A stretch of DNA of 42,818 nucleotides from Leptospiraceae bacterium (lineage in GTDB: Bacteria; Spirochaetota; Leptospiria; Turneriellales; Turneriellaceae). The notes under the pieces are model-generated. The model ran no database searches, was not told the origin of the DNA, and worked only from the letters and a program-made list of their open reading frames with translations. Of the stretch, positions 33,465 through 42,040 are shown in pieces. The position numbers and the translations under genes were made by a program. Positions within the stretch are counted from its first letter, which is position 1, and each line of letters starts with the position of its first letter. The stretch is taken from positions 1 to 42,818 of the forward strand of contig JAGRNJ010000025.1 of assembly GCA_020440825.1 (NCBI GenBank), in the 5' to 3' direction.

Positions 33465-34364
33465 TCAGCTTATTTTTTTTGATTCATCGCGAAAAGCAAA
33501 AAGGGGGCTGTCTGCAAAATCAATTTCCAGGGTATCCCCGGGGCTGAACTTACAAGTTCGGTAATTTCCGTCACAAAAAATTCGACCGTCAGGCATGACA
33601 GAGGTTACTTTAAAGTTTTGCCCGTGCTGTATGAGGCCTTTTTTATATTGCATATCGATTTTGGTATAGGGTTCTCTGACAATAAAACCGAACTGCAGCC
33701 GCCCCTCTTTATTGCGTTCCGGAAAAGGAACCCCACCGGCTGATGCAAAAGCTGCAGTACTGCCATTAGATGTTGAAATCCAGATACCTGAACTTTTCTG
33801 CAGCTCTTCTTGCTGGTTTATCTGCAGTAAGTACCGGCAGGTTGCAGCAGGATTCGTATCGGTAACGAGTAAATCATTGATGACCGGAATCGGCAGAATC
33901 TGATCATTCAGTCTTAATTGCAGTCTCGGAATTTCGACTGGCCGAAGCTCATCGTCGAGAATAGAGTTCAATATGTTGCGGGCATTCTCTTTATTATAGA
34001 TCATATCGAGCATACAGTAATGTCCGATACTGAAATCTGGTGCAGTGTTCACACCCAGAATGGGCATTTTTTTCAGGAAGTGGGAACTCTGGATAAATGT
34101 GCCATCCCCGCCTGCTGCAATGACCAGTTCATACGCATTGCCTTCAGTTTCTTCCGGAAAAGGTTCATTTCTTGCCATGCGATGAACTTCAAAATTCAAC
34201 TCATGCAATAATGAAGTCAATGTCTCAATGCTTTGACGGTGTTGGGCGTCTGCATCTTCGATTTCTCGTTTCAATCTGGGGTGCTTGAGAAGATCGGCGA
34301 GAAAAGATGACTGGGCATAAGATTCAAGTGCAGATTTTTTCGTGACCAGAATTGCTTTCTTCAT
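33465..34364 (-). CDS. nadK: NAD kinase
   Basis: Phosphorylates NAD to NADP. The 299 residues include GGDGTFIQSS with Asp87, the catalytic position of the family. The next marks are GVNTAPDFSIG, INDLLVTDTNPA (the NAD-binding Asn-Asp motif) and GIWISTSNGSTAAFASAGG, which normally contacts nicotinamide ribose. The ATG overlaps the last base of the cimA stop (TAATG), so it is coupled to cimA. The N-terminal 60 residues are less typical and somewhat longer than usual. Confidence 0.92.
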   Translation of the reverse strand: MKKAILVTKKSALESYAQSSFLADLLKHPRLKREIEDADAQHRQSIETLTSLLHELNFEVHRMARNEPFPEETEGNAYELVIAAGGDGTFIQSSHFLKKMPILGVNTAPDFSIGHYCMLDMIYNKENARNILNSILDDELRPVEIPRLQLRLNDQILPIPVINDLLVTDTNPAATCRYLLQINQQEELQKSSGIWISTSNGSTAAFASAGGVPFPERNKEGRLQFGFIVREPYTKIDMQYKKGLIQHGQNFKVTSVMPDGRIFCDGNYRTCKFSPGDTLEIDFADSPLFAFRDESKKIS

Positions 34365-35914
34365 TACAATACCAGATTTAACATTTTCTCTGTGGCAGAA
34401 ACTGCGGCCATTACCTGATCAGAATCAACACCACGGGTGATGAGAACCTTTTGATCATGTTGCCATGTAATCTTACACTCGACCAGGGCACTGGTTTTTC
34501 CTCCGGGTGGAATTCTAATCTCGTAGTCAGTCAATGATGGCATGGTAAACTCAGCATCTGCAGCCCATATACGTAAGGCAGTCATGAAAGCGTCATAACC
34601 CCCGTCGCCGCTGCCTGTGACTCTAGATTCCTTATTCTGATAACTTAATGTTAACGAACAAACCGGCGAAATTCCTTTTCCCGAAGTGATAACCACTTTT
34701 TGAAATGAGATTTTATTTTCAGCGGCAATATTCAATACGTCTGCGATAATAAATGGCAGATCTTCGGGAGTCACTGTTTTTTTTTGATCGCCTAATTCGA
34801 TAATACGGCGCAGGACTTTCTCGCGATTTTCGTCTGAAAGTTCAAGGCCCAGTTCTTTGAGGTTGTTTTCAAGAGACGCTTTCCCGGACAGTTTGCCGAG
34901 CGAATAAGATCGCTTGCGACCAAAGCGTTGCGGCTGAAGAGGATTGTGATAGAGACCTCCTTTTTTATCGCCGTCGGCATGAATTCCGGCAGTCTGGGTA
35001 AAGACATCTTCACCCACAATGGGTGAATTCGCGGCTAATCGTTTGCCTGAAAAAGTCTCTACGACGCGTGAAACATTGTAGAGTGCTTTTTCATTGATAT
35101 TCGTCTTTAACTTGAGATGATCGTGAATACCTGCAACGACCTCGGCTAACGAGGCATTGCCGGTTCTCTCTCCCAGGCAGTTCATGGTAACATGTACGCC
35201 ATGTGCCCCGCCTTCGATTGCTTCGAGTACATTGATTGTTCCAAGCCCATAATCATTGTGCGGGTGAAAATCGAAATGGGTATCAGGAAACCGGGCAGTT
35301 AAATCTGTCAAAGCAGCTTTTACCTGAGAAGGATACAGTACACCTAATGTATCTGGCAGCATAATTCTCTTGGCTTTCGTTGTTGTCAGAAATTCGATCA
35401 TTTCATACACATAATCCCGGCTGTCTCGGTATCCGTTTGACCAATCTTCAAGGTAGACATTGGTTTCGATACCCTCATCGCTGGCCGATTCTATGAGTTT
35501 ATGAATTTCGCTGAAATGTATTTTCGGAGTTTTGCGCAGTTGTCCCTCTAAATGTTTAAGACTGCCTTTGGTGAGCAGGTTCATGTTTTGAATTCCTGTT
35601 TCCTGTAGCCATGCAATTGATTTACCACCATCCACAAAGCTCAGGATCTCAAGCCTTTGCAGAAAACCGGCACCTTTTGCCCATTCGACAATTTTCTTTA
35701 CACTGTATTCTTCACCCTTCGAAACCCGGGCCGAAGCAATTTCGAGACGGTCAACATTTACTTTTTCAAGCAACAGTTTGCTCAGTTGTAACTTCTCACC
35801 GGACGAGAACGCGACATTGTGGGTCTGTTCTCCGTCGCGCAGGGTAGTATCCATGATTTCTACGCGGTTTTGTCTGGTTTTAGCCTTCTGGTTTACAGCA
35901 CGGTCGGCATTCAT
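34364..35914 (-). CDS. cimA: (R)-citramalate synthase
   Basis: Condenses pyruvate and acetyl-CoA to citramalate, opening the threonine-independent isoleucine route used by leptospires. It belongs to the LeuA superfamily. The catalytic TLRDGEQT motif has Arg26 and Asp27, and the metal site is FHPHNDYG. Features that distinguish it from isopropylmalate synthase and match the Leptospira enzyme I recall are NLLTKGSL, VYLEDWSNG and GEDVFTQTAGIHADGDKKGG. The total length of 516 also equals that enzyme. The C-terminal regulatory (allosteric) domain, about 390-516, is present with its SGDGGYDA loop. It heads a four-gene unit with nadK, glyA and a ROK kinase. Confidence 0.93.
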   Translation of the reverse strand: MNADRAVNQKAKTRQNRVEIMDTTLRDGEQTHNVAFSSGEKLQLSKLLLEKVNVDRLEIASARVSKGEEYSVKKIVEWAKGAGFLQRLEILSFVDGGKSIAWLQETGIQNMNLLTKGSLKHLEGQLRKTPKIHFSEIHKLIESASDEGIETNVYLEDWSNGYRDSRDYVYEMIEFLTTTKAKRIMLPDTLGVLYPSQVKAALTDLTARFPDTHFDFHPHNDYGLGTINVLEAIEGGAHGVHVTMNCLGERTGNASLAEVVAGIHDHLKLKTNINEKALYNVSRVVETFSGKRLAANSPIVGEDVFTQTAGIHADGDKKGGLYHNPLQPQRFGRKRSYSLGKLSGKASLENNLKELGLELSDENREKVLRRIIELGDQKKTVTPEDLPFIIADVLNIAAENKISFQKVVITSGKGISPVCSLTLSYQNKESRVTGSGDGGYDAFMTALRIWAADAEFTMPSLTDYEIRIPPGGKTSALVECKITWQHDQKVLITRGVDSDQVMAAVSATEKMLNLVL

Positions 35915-36023
35915 GTTTACCGTTTTCGTCTTGAGAGCAGCCTGACAAGCAAAAGACCACCGGTTATTTTTTAATTTACCACTCAGATGAATTTCATGAA
36001 CTACCGATACTTATAAGGATCTC

Positions 36024-36323
36024 ATGAAGTTTATTCTTGATATATTAATCTATGTAGCAATCGGAGCCGGTTTAAGCTGGTATTTCTATTCTATTCGCGG
36101 ACGGGATTTGCTGGGCGGATTCGTTGGGGGGCTCATTGTCGGGCTATTGGGTGCAATACTGGGCGGTTTCGTATTGAATAACCCGTTGAATCTTGCCATA
36201 GAATTCTTACAGCGCGGTCTGTTGGTTGCCAATGTAAATGTAATTGCCGGTATCTTAGGCGGTTATTTTGCAGTGTATATGTTCAATAAAATAAACAATG
36301 ACCGTACCCGCCGCGATCGTTAG
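36024..36323 (+). CDS. Small hydrophobic protein (GlsB/YeaQ-like topology)
   Basis: Ninety-nine residues with three hydrophobic stretches (about 3-21, 31-50 and 72-90). A Gly-rich middle (GGFVGGLIVGLLGAILGG) and a basic tail follow that pattern. The pattern recalls the transglycosylase-associated/YeaQ family of small stress membrane proteins, but without a diagnostic motif. An AAGGA box lies 5 nt before the ATG. The gene is divergent from cimA across 109 nt, which must hold both promoters. I could not identify either with confidence. Confidence 0.72.
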   Translation: MKFILDILIYVAIGAGLSWYFYSIRGRDLLGGFVGGLIVGLLGAILGGFVLNNPLNLAIEFLQRGLLVANVNVIAGILGGYFAVYMFNKINNDRTRRDR

Positions 36324-36410
36324 CAGCGGGGAACTCTGAATACATTGCTTTTTTTAAGTACCCCACGCTATTTTCTTCCCTTACATGGGGTATTGAGTCT
36401 TCTGACTGCA

Positions 36411-37013
36411 TTGCAAAGAAAGTCGAAACTTTATTTACTGGCAATTTCCCTGAGTATTTTTTCTGTTGGCTTTTGTAATACTCAAGTAGACCTTGTCTTG
36501 GCAGAAAACATTGAGTCTCAAATTAAGATCTCATCCCGGTTTCCGAAGTCGATTGAATCGTGGGAAAGTAATCGCCGTTTCTACTTTCTGGTAAATTTGC
36601 TGGCAAACCATGGTGCTGAGCGTTGTGATCTTTATAGCCAGAAAGAACGATGCAATTTTTTCCCGTTTTCGATAAACGAAGAACGCATAGAAATTCTATC
36701 AGAACATCTGAATCCCATTTCTCAAAAAAAACGTTACCTGAGAAAAAACCTTATTCTCTTGATGGGTAGGGCAGCAGACAATGGAGCTAAAGAGAAAGAT
36801 TTGCTAATCTTGCCAAAACTCTCCTATACAACAACAGAAAAGGACAGGGAGCTTTCTGAGTTGTTTGCATTCCTGATCAGGCATGGTAAAAATTGCCGTA
36901 GGCCGCTGAAATTAATCTTGAGACAAGATACATCCGTCGGAGATTTAACGGAATCGTACCGCACTGTTTTTCAAAATCTGCAGAGTACCTGTTTTCGCGA
37001 AGTTGAAAAGTAG
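36411..37013 (+). CDS. Putative lipoprotein of unknown function
   Basis: The frame has no ATG near its 5' end. A TTG at 36411 yields [21 protein letters not shown], an ideal basic/hydrophobic signal ending in a cysteine. The lipobox VGFC has an unusual Phe before Cys, which relaxed spirochaete lipoboxes may allow. An earlier TTG at 36345 gives an N-terminus without signal character. The mature region (about 180 residues) is charged and helical, with a few Cys residues ([13 protein letters not shown]), and I do not recognise it. It ends 38 nt before metK. Confidence 0.55.
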   Translation: MQRKSKLYLLAISLSIFSVGFCNTQVDLVLAENIESQIKISSRFPKSIESWESNRRFYFLVNLLANHGAERCDLYSQKERCNFFPFSINEERIEILSEHLNPISQKKRYLRKNLILLMGRAADNGAKEKDLLILPKLSYTTTEKDRELSELFAFLIRHGKNCRRPLKLILRQDTSVGDLTESYRTVFQNLQSTCFREVEK

Positions 37014-37051
37014 TTTCCGAGCTGAAAAGCCTGCCAAGACTGGCATTAATT

Positions 37052-38245
37052 ATGTTTGAAAATAGAGAACACGTATTTACATCAGAATCTGTCTCCGAAG
37101 GGCATCCAGACAAAATTTGTGATCAGATATCTGATGCCATCTTAGATGCCTACTTGAAAAACGACCCGGCATCCCGGGTAGCTTGCGAAACCTTGACTAC
37201 CACCAATCATGTCACAGTTGCAGGGGAAGTATCGTCCAATACCCTGCTGAAGCGCAAAGACATTGCAGATATTGCCAGAAAAGTTATCAGAGAGATTGGT
37301 TACACTGAAACTGTTGAAGATATGAAACTTTCTGAAGCAGAACGAATTGGTTTTACCGACGAAGATGTGCAGATCAATGTGCTGCTGCATTCCCAGTCGA
37401 ACGATATTGCACAAGGTGTAATCGGCGAAGGCCTGCATAAAGAAGAAGGTGCCGGAGACCAGGGAATGATGTTCGGCTTTGCTATTGATGAAACCGAAGC
37501 GCTTATGCCGATGCCCATTTATTATTCGCACAAACTGCTCGAGAACCTTGCCCAGCTTCGCAAATCGGGAAAACTAGACTTCCTGCGTCCCGATGCCAAG
37601 TCACAGGTAACTGTGCGTTACCAGGATGGAAAACCTTTAGCTATTGATACGATTGTTATTTCTACCCAGCATACACCAGATGTCAGCCATCGCCAGATTT
37701 CAGATTCTGTAATTGAAGAATGTGTGAAAACTGTGATCCCTGCTGAACTTCTCAAAAATACTGAGTATCATATAAATCCCACCGGCAGATTTGTTGTTGG
37801 TGGTCCACATGGAGATTGCGGTCTAACCGGTCGAAAAATTATTGTCGATACCTACGGAGGGTACGCTCGCCATGGTGGCGGGGCCTTCAGCGGTAAAGAT
37901 CCCTCGAAAGTAGACCGTTCTGCAGCATATATGATGCGCTACGTTGCCAAAAATGTCGTTGCTTCTGGTATTGCAAAAATGTGTGAAATACAAGTTGCGT
38001 ATGCGATTGGTGTGGCAAAACCCGTATCTGTCGTGGTCAATACATTCGGAACCGGCAAAGTCGCTGATGATAAAATTGAACAGATGATCGCTGCAAATTT
38101 CGACTTGACCCCCAAAGGAATAAGAGAAACGTTGGGACTAAGAAATATTCAGTATCAGCCAACTGCCAGCTATGGACATTTTGGACGGCAAGGCAGTTCT
38201 TTCCCATGGGAAAAAACTGATAAGACTGCAGCATTTCAAAAATAA
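37052..38245 (+). CDS. metK: S-adenosylmethionine synthase
   Basis: Makes SAM from methionine and ATP. The 397 residues are of standard length. Signatures are [17 protein letters not shown] (ATP site, His18), [12 protein letters not shown], the [21 protein letters not shown] region, and [19 protein letters not shown] near 285-303. All usual active-site segments are present. The upstream gap is only 38 nt after a coding gene, leaving no room for a SAM riboswitch. The ATG lacks an obvious ribosome-binding site. It is followed by infC after 27 nt. Confidence 0.96.
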   Translation: MFENREHVFTSESVSEGHPDKICDQISDAILDAYLKNDPASRVACETLTTTNHVTVAGEVSSNTLLKRKDIADIARKVIREIGYTETVEDMKLSEAERIGFTDEDVQINVLLHSQSNDIAQGVIGEGLHKEEGAGDQGMMFGFAIDETEALMPMPIYYSHKLLENLAQLRKSGKLDFLRPDAKSQVTVRYQDGKPLAIDTIVISTQHTPDVSHRQISDSVIEECVKTVIPAELLKNTEYHINPTGRFVVGGPHGDCGLTGRKIIVDTYGGYARHGGGAFSGKDPSKVDRSAAYMMRYVAKNVVASGIAKMCEIQVAYAIGVAKPVSVVVNTFGTGKVADDKIEQMIAANFDLTPKGIRETLGLRNIQYQPTASYGHFGRQGSSFPWEKTDKTAAFQK

Positions 38246-38250
38246 AGTTC

Positions 38251-38257
38251 AGGAGAG
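38251..38257 (+). promoter_or_regulatory. Ribosome-binding site of infC with long spacing
   Basis: AGGAGAG at 38251-38257 is a strong Shine-Dalgarno match, but 15 nt separate it from the ATG at 38273, more than the usual 5-9. No closer in-frame start exists. An ATT codon follows two codons later, as discussed under infC. Confidence 0.5.
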
Positions 38258-38272
38258 TTACTCGCACAATTT

Positions 38273-38884
38273 ATGAGAATTAAAAATCGCAAGCCCCAGT
38301 TTCGGGGACCCCGCCGTGCAATTCGTGAGCACAGAATAAACGAAGAAATAAATGAACCACAAGTAAGACTGGTAACTGACAACGGGGCCGAGGTTGTCAG
38401 TTCATCTGAAGCCCTTAATCGGGCAAAACAGGAAGGGGTCGATTTAGTCGAAATTGCAAAATCTCCTGATATGCCGATTGTCAAAATCATCGACTACGGC
38501 AAATTCAAGTTTGAAAAAACCAAAAAAGAAAAAGAAAATAAGAAAAGACAGAAAGTTATTCAAGTCAAAGAAATCAAAGTTGGTCCCAAGATCGATGTAG
38601 GTGACTTTGATCGTAAATGCCAGCTCGCGGCAGAATTTCTCAACGAAGGGGACAATGTCAAAGTGAGTATGCGATTCCGGGGACGGGAAATGGCTCATAC
38701 CGATATTGGTCTTGAGAAAATGAACCAGTTCTACGAAAATTTGCAGGATATTGCAATGCAAGACAAAAACCCTTCTATGGAAGGGAGAATCATGGTAATG
38801 GTCTTACGCCCCCGCAGTAAATCTGAAGTTAAGCCTAAAGGCGGCGAAACTAAAGAAGATGCTCAATCTGAAAAAACAGAATAG
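38273..38884 (+). CDS. infC: Translation initiation factor IF-3
   Basis: Binds the 30S subunit, prevents 50S joining and checks the start codon. The 203 residues contain the N-domain (HRINEEINEPQVRLV, EALNRAKQEGVDLVEIA), the linker rich in Lys (KFEKTKKEKENKKRQK) and the C-domain (EIKVGPKIDVGDFDRK, VSMRFRGREM, MVLRPRS). The C-terminal tail of about 20 residues is acidic and Lys-rich, beyond the core fold. The start is ATG, unlike the rare AUU of enterobacterial infC. However, codons 3-5 read ATT AAA AAT, similar to the normal AUU start context. The last 22 nt overlap the convergent next gene. Confidence 0.93.
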   Translation: MRIKNRKPQFRGPRRAIREHRINEEINEPQVRLVTDNGAEVVSSSEALNRAKQEGVDLVEIAKSPDMPIVKIIDYGKFKFEKTKKEKENKKRQKVIQVKEIKVGPKIDVGDFDRKCQLAAEFLNEGDNVKVSMRFRGREMAHTDIGLEKMNQFYENLQDIAMQDKNPSMEGRIMVMVLRPRSKSEVKPKGGETKEDAQSEKTE

Positions 38885-39717
38885 CGAAAGCCCATCAAAA
38901 ATAACCTTTCTTTAAATTCCTCACGTAATTGCCGGTTATGAATATTAACGGCGCGTATCCCTCCGTAGATACCGCCGCCATAAAAAATAGCACCCCCTGT
39001 AGCCAGCAGCGTACCTGTCAAAACTTCTGAATTCTCAAAAGCCACAATCGATGAGATGGCAAAAAATGAAATGACAGCCAGAGAACTGAAGCCATCGCCA
39101 TATTCCCCGGCATAGAAGTATCCCCCTCCCGGAAATAAGGCAGCAAGTGCTCCCAGAATCTGAGATTTTTCCCGTTTTTCGGGCAAAATTTCCTGCCAGT
39201 CTGTGGCAGACGAGAATGTAAGTATCGGGGCAGCAAGATACGCAGGAAACTGCAGGTTTTCAATATCAGATAAAAACAGCAAACCCTGATCAGGATTTTT
39301 AATCTGCAACTCTGCCTCGGAATGCAACTGAAGAAGGCTATGTTCATGGCGGGAAATCGGTTCGGGAAGTCCTTGTAGAATGCTGGCAGAACGGGCAAAC
39401 TGCTTTAATTGCAGGCTAGAGAAATAGGCCAACCAGCTTGATTGAGGTGTAACAGGAATCTGCTCAATTTCACGAATGACCAGTGCATATTGTTCAGCTG
39501 CAAATAGATTTTCAGCTGCTCTCAATCTCAATTTATTCTGCAGTTCACGATTGTCTGCAAGAAAAGCCTCTCTCTGGTATTCGGTTGCTGCCCGGTAATA
39601 ATCGTGCTGGCGTTCAAAATAATAGCCAAAGGAATTCTGTAGACCTTGTTCGGCAAAAATCAGGCCGGCGGGTAATAAAAAAGCCAGATATTTGACGAGT
39701 TTGAGAAGAACATTCAT
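38863..39717 (-). CDS. Unknown exported membrane protein with TPR-like N-terminal region
   Basis: The 284-residue protein has a signal peptide (about 1-22, ending IFAEQ), then about 150 residues of TPR-like helices (HDYYRAATEYQREAF). Near the C-terminus is PGGGYFYAG (196-204), followed by two hydrophobic helices (about 209-227 and 232-253). The PGxGxxYxG motif next to two helices resembles the DUF5683 family of small membrane proteins. Function is unknown. It converges on infC with a 22-nt tail-to-tail overlap. Confidence 0.72.
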   Translation of the reverse strand: MNVLLKLVKYLAFLLPAGLIFAEQGLQNSFGYYFERQHDYYRAATEYQREAFLADNRELQNKLRLRAAENLFAAEQYALVIREIEQIPVTPQSSWLAYFSSLQLKQFARSASILQGLPEPISRHEHSLLQLHSEAELQIKNPDQGLLFLSDIENLQFPAYLAAPILTFSSATDWQEILPEKREKSQILGALAALFPGGGYFYAGEYGDGFSSLAVISFFAISSIVAFENSEVLTGTLLATGGAIFYGGGIYGGIRAVNIHNRQLREEFKERLFLMGFRYSVFSD

Positions 39718-39745
39718 CTACGGCAAAGAATGCAAAGTTTCTGTT

Positions 39746-39764
39746 CTGTAAATATTCTTTACAG
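39746..39764. repeat. Short inverted repeat in the divergent tRNA upstream region
   Basis: CTGTAAA (39746-39752) and TTTACAG (39758-39764) are perfect complements around TATTC. The site lies between the minus-strand gene ending its reading start at 39717 and the tRNA at 39826. TTTACA at 39758-39763 could be a -35 element for the tRNA, but no good -10 follows at 17 nt. It may be an operator or simply a weak palindrome. Confidence 0.35.
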
Positions 39765-39825
39765 GCCAGAGAACACATGACCTATGGATGCAAGATTGAA
39801 GCCCGGATTTCGGGTATTTGAATCT

Positions 39826-39898
<73 letters not shown>

Positions 39899-39905
39899 AA
39901 AGTTT

Positions 39906-40340
39906 ATGCCATTAAAAATATGGACGGGGCTGTTGGCCTCTGCCTTTCTAAGTTCGACTGTGCTGCCAGGAAGCTCTGAGGCATATACAATCTATCTGGT
40001 TCGCTCCCATTACCCTGTAATGCTGGTGTTCTTGATAGCCTCTGCCGGGAATATACTGGGTTCACTGGTAAACTACTGGATTGGTCGGGGCGGATATCGA
40101 CTGCTGAAAAATAGAATATGGGGTTTCAGCAAAAAAAATCTGGCACGATCCCGTTTATTATTTCGCAAATACGGAGCGATTGCGTTGTTTTTTGCATTTC
40201 TTCCGGTCATTGGCGATCCCGTGACTGGCGTCGCAGGTTTAATGCGTTACCCTCTCAAAAAATTTTTAGTGGTGGTTGCAGCAGGCAAATTATTTCGCTA
40301 CGCATTTGTGATCTGGCTGTTTTATCCAGTGGGAAAATAA
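39906..40340 (+). CDS. YqaA-type membrane protein (DedA/SNARE-associated superfamily)
   Basis: A 144-residue integral membrane protein. The N-terminal segment SAFLSSTVLPGSSEAYTIYL matches the YqaA signature. The next helix has AGNILGSLVNYWIGRGG, typical of the DedA superfamily, and the C-terminal half keeps the FLPVIGDPVTGVAGLMRYPLKK-type amphipathic segment. DedA relatives are thought to scramble or transport undecaprenyl phosphate or other lipids, but YqaA itself is not characterised. It starts 7 nt after the tRNA and ends 1 nt before the cca gene, so the three probably share a transcript. Confidence 0.85.
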   Translation: MPLKIWTGLLASAFLSSTVLPGSSEAYTIYLVRSHYPVMLVFLIASAGNILGSLVNYWIGRGGYRLLKNRIWGFSKKNLARSRLLFRKYGAIALFFAFLPVIGDPVTGVAGLMRYPLKKFLVVVAAGKLFRYAFVIWLFYPVGK

Positions 40341-40341
40341 A

Positions 40342-41661
40342 ATGGGGCAGGTGAATCTAAAACAGGCATTATCGCCCCGCTTGTATGCAGCTGCCTCGAA
40401 GATTACCGAGACCCTCGAAAATGCCGGTTACGAAGTTTTTCTAATCGGTGGTTCAGTCCGGGACATTCTTTTGAAACGCAATCTTTCTGATCTTGACTTT
40501 ACTACCAATGCATTGCCGGGCGATGTTCGCAGATTATTTCCGTCTCATATTCCGGTCGGCGAAAAATTTGGTACAATACTGGTTTTGATAGATAAAATTC
40601 CTTTTGAAGTGACCACCTACCGGCATGAAACAGGATATTCAGATGGTCGACGACCTGACCATATTACCTTTGGCACTTCATTGGCAGAAGATGTTCTACG
40701 CAGAGATTTTACCATCAATGGTCTGGCGGTTCGGTTTCCCGATGGGCAGGTGATTGACCATGTTGAAGGCGAGCGAGACATAGCAGCCAAAATTATTCGA
40801 TGCATTGGTTCGGCACAGGAACGGTTTCAGGAAGATGGTTTGCGTCCTATTCGCGCCTGCCGTTTTGCGGCAACCCTGGGTTTTGATTTCGATTCACAGA
40901 TATTTCCGGCGATCCTGGGTTCTATTGCAATCACCGCTAAAATTGCACCAGAGAGATTCTATGACGAGTGGCGCAAGACACTCAAAATTGAGAATCGTGC
41001 CAGGTTCTGGGAGTTGCTCATCGAGACCGGAATTTATGCTCATTTTTTCTCAAAATTTTCCAGGATAGGCGAGAACAGGGTATCGTGCAGTGCGTTTCTT
41101 GAGAATATCAACAGTTTCGAGATACAAACAATGGGTGAGTACATGTTTCTGCTGGCAGTAGAAGAACGGCTGCACCATAGTAGTTTAGAGTCCTTTCTTT
41201 CACAATGTATGGTACCGTATTTTCGGGAATCCCGATTTCCACGCAAAGAAGAAGATCTATGCAAGGCATTGCTCGGCTCACCGTTTATTGAGCTGATTCA
41301 AGAAAAAGTGAATGCTCGACGGCAATGGAAGACTGCAATATCGGCAGTTCCTCGTGCCCAAATTGAGAGCCATCGCAAAATGGTGATTCCGTATTACGGC
41401 AATCTTTACCACATTCATGATCAATCATTTGTGGAGCAATTACAACATCTTATTGACGATATTTTTGAAAGTCAAGATCCGTTATATCTCTCTGATCTGG
41501 CCGTGAATGGGAATGATTTAAAAGAAACCTTGCAGATAAACGGGCCGGTCGTGGGAGAATTATTACAGAAACTGCTACTGGCGGTGCATGAAAATCCCAC
41601 ACTCAATCATCATGAGGGTCTGCTGCAGCTGTCAAAAAAGCTCTATTCCCAAATGAGTTGA
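40342..41661 (+). CDS. Class II CCA-adding enzyme / poly(A) polymerase family
   Basis: A nucleotidyltransferase of 439 residues that adds CCA, C or A to tRNA 3' ends. The active-site motif has GGSVRD at 36-41 and Asp50/Asp52 (LSDLDF), the metal ligands. Later motifs are RRDFTINGLAV and EDGLRPIRACRFA, which in this family form the neck and the nucleotide-selecting region. Class II enzymes split into CCA-, A- or CC-adding types and poly(A) polymerase I, and I cannot tell which from the sequence. The C-terminal half (about 230-439) is less conserved. The tRNA-Phe just upstream lacks CCA, which fits a CCA function. Confidence 0.88.
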   Translation: MGQVNLKQALSPRLYAAASKITETLENAGYEVFLIGGSVRDILLKRNLSDLDFTTNALPGDVRRLFPSHIPVGEKFGTILVLIDKIPFEVTTYRHETGYSDGRRPDHITFGTSLAEDVLRRDFTINGLAVRFPDGQVIDHVEGERDIAAKIIRCIGSAQERFQEDGLRPIRACRFAATLGFDFDSQIFPAILGSIAITAKIAPERFYDEWRKTLKIENRARFWELLIETGIYAHFFSKFSRIGENRVSCSAFLENINSFEIQTMGEYMFLLAVEERLHHSSLESFLSQCMVPYFRESRFPRKEEDLCKALLGSPFIELIQEKVNARRQWKTAISAVPRAQIESHRKMVIPYYGNLYHIHDQSFVEQLQHLIDDIFESQDPLYLSDLAVNGNDLKETLQINGPVVGELLQKLLLAVHENPTLNHHEGLLQLSKKLYSQMS

Positions 41662-41668
41662 TTTTTGA

Positions 41669-42040
41669 TTAAGCCAGAATATCGAGCAGATGGTCACTGT
41701 CTGGTTTCTTTTGCTCGGAATTCTGATTTTGAGATTTTTTTTCCTGCTCATCAGAATCTGTAGAACCTTGCTGGTGACTCAGTTGTCTTGAATGTTCGCG
41801 GTAGGCAATTTCCTGCTCGGTCAACTCTCCGAAATGCGGATGCGTATCTTTGAGATCAGGACGAATTTCTGCCTCTTCAGCGGGAGTTACACTGCGTACT
41901 TTTCGGGAAGCACTTTCGGCAATTTTCTTATCTGAACTGCGCCGCTGAATTTCTTCACGGGAATGCCGGTCACCCTCATGTTTGGTAATTTCAAGCAGTG
42001 CATTGATATTTACCTGCAGATCTAAGGGACGTATCGCCAT
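41669..42040 (-). CDS. Small hydrophilic protein coupled to FapA-like gene
   Basis: The 123 residues are highly hydrophilic, with a short ordered N-terminus (MAIRPLDLQVNINALLEIT) and a disordered, Gln/Ser/Glu/Lys-rich remainder. No cysteines, signal or membrane segment. The ATG overlaps the last base of the upstream stop (TAATG), so it is translated from the fapA-type mRNA. It could be a helper of that protein, but I recognise no family. Confidence 0.68.
   Translation of the reverse strand: MAIRPLDLQVNINALLEITKHEGDRHSREEIQRRSSDKKIAESASRKVRSVTPAEEAEIRPDLKDTHPHFGELTEQEIAYREHSRQLSHQQGSTDSDEQEKKSQNQNSEQKKPDSDHLLDILA

Noticed and set aside
37014..37051. SAM riboswitch before metK
   Set aside because: The gap is 38 nt and follows another coding gene, too short for a known SAM aptamer.
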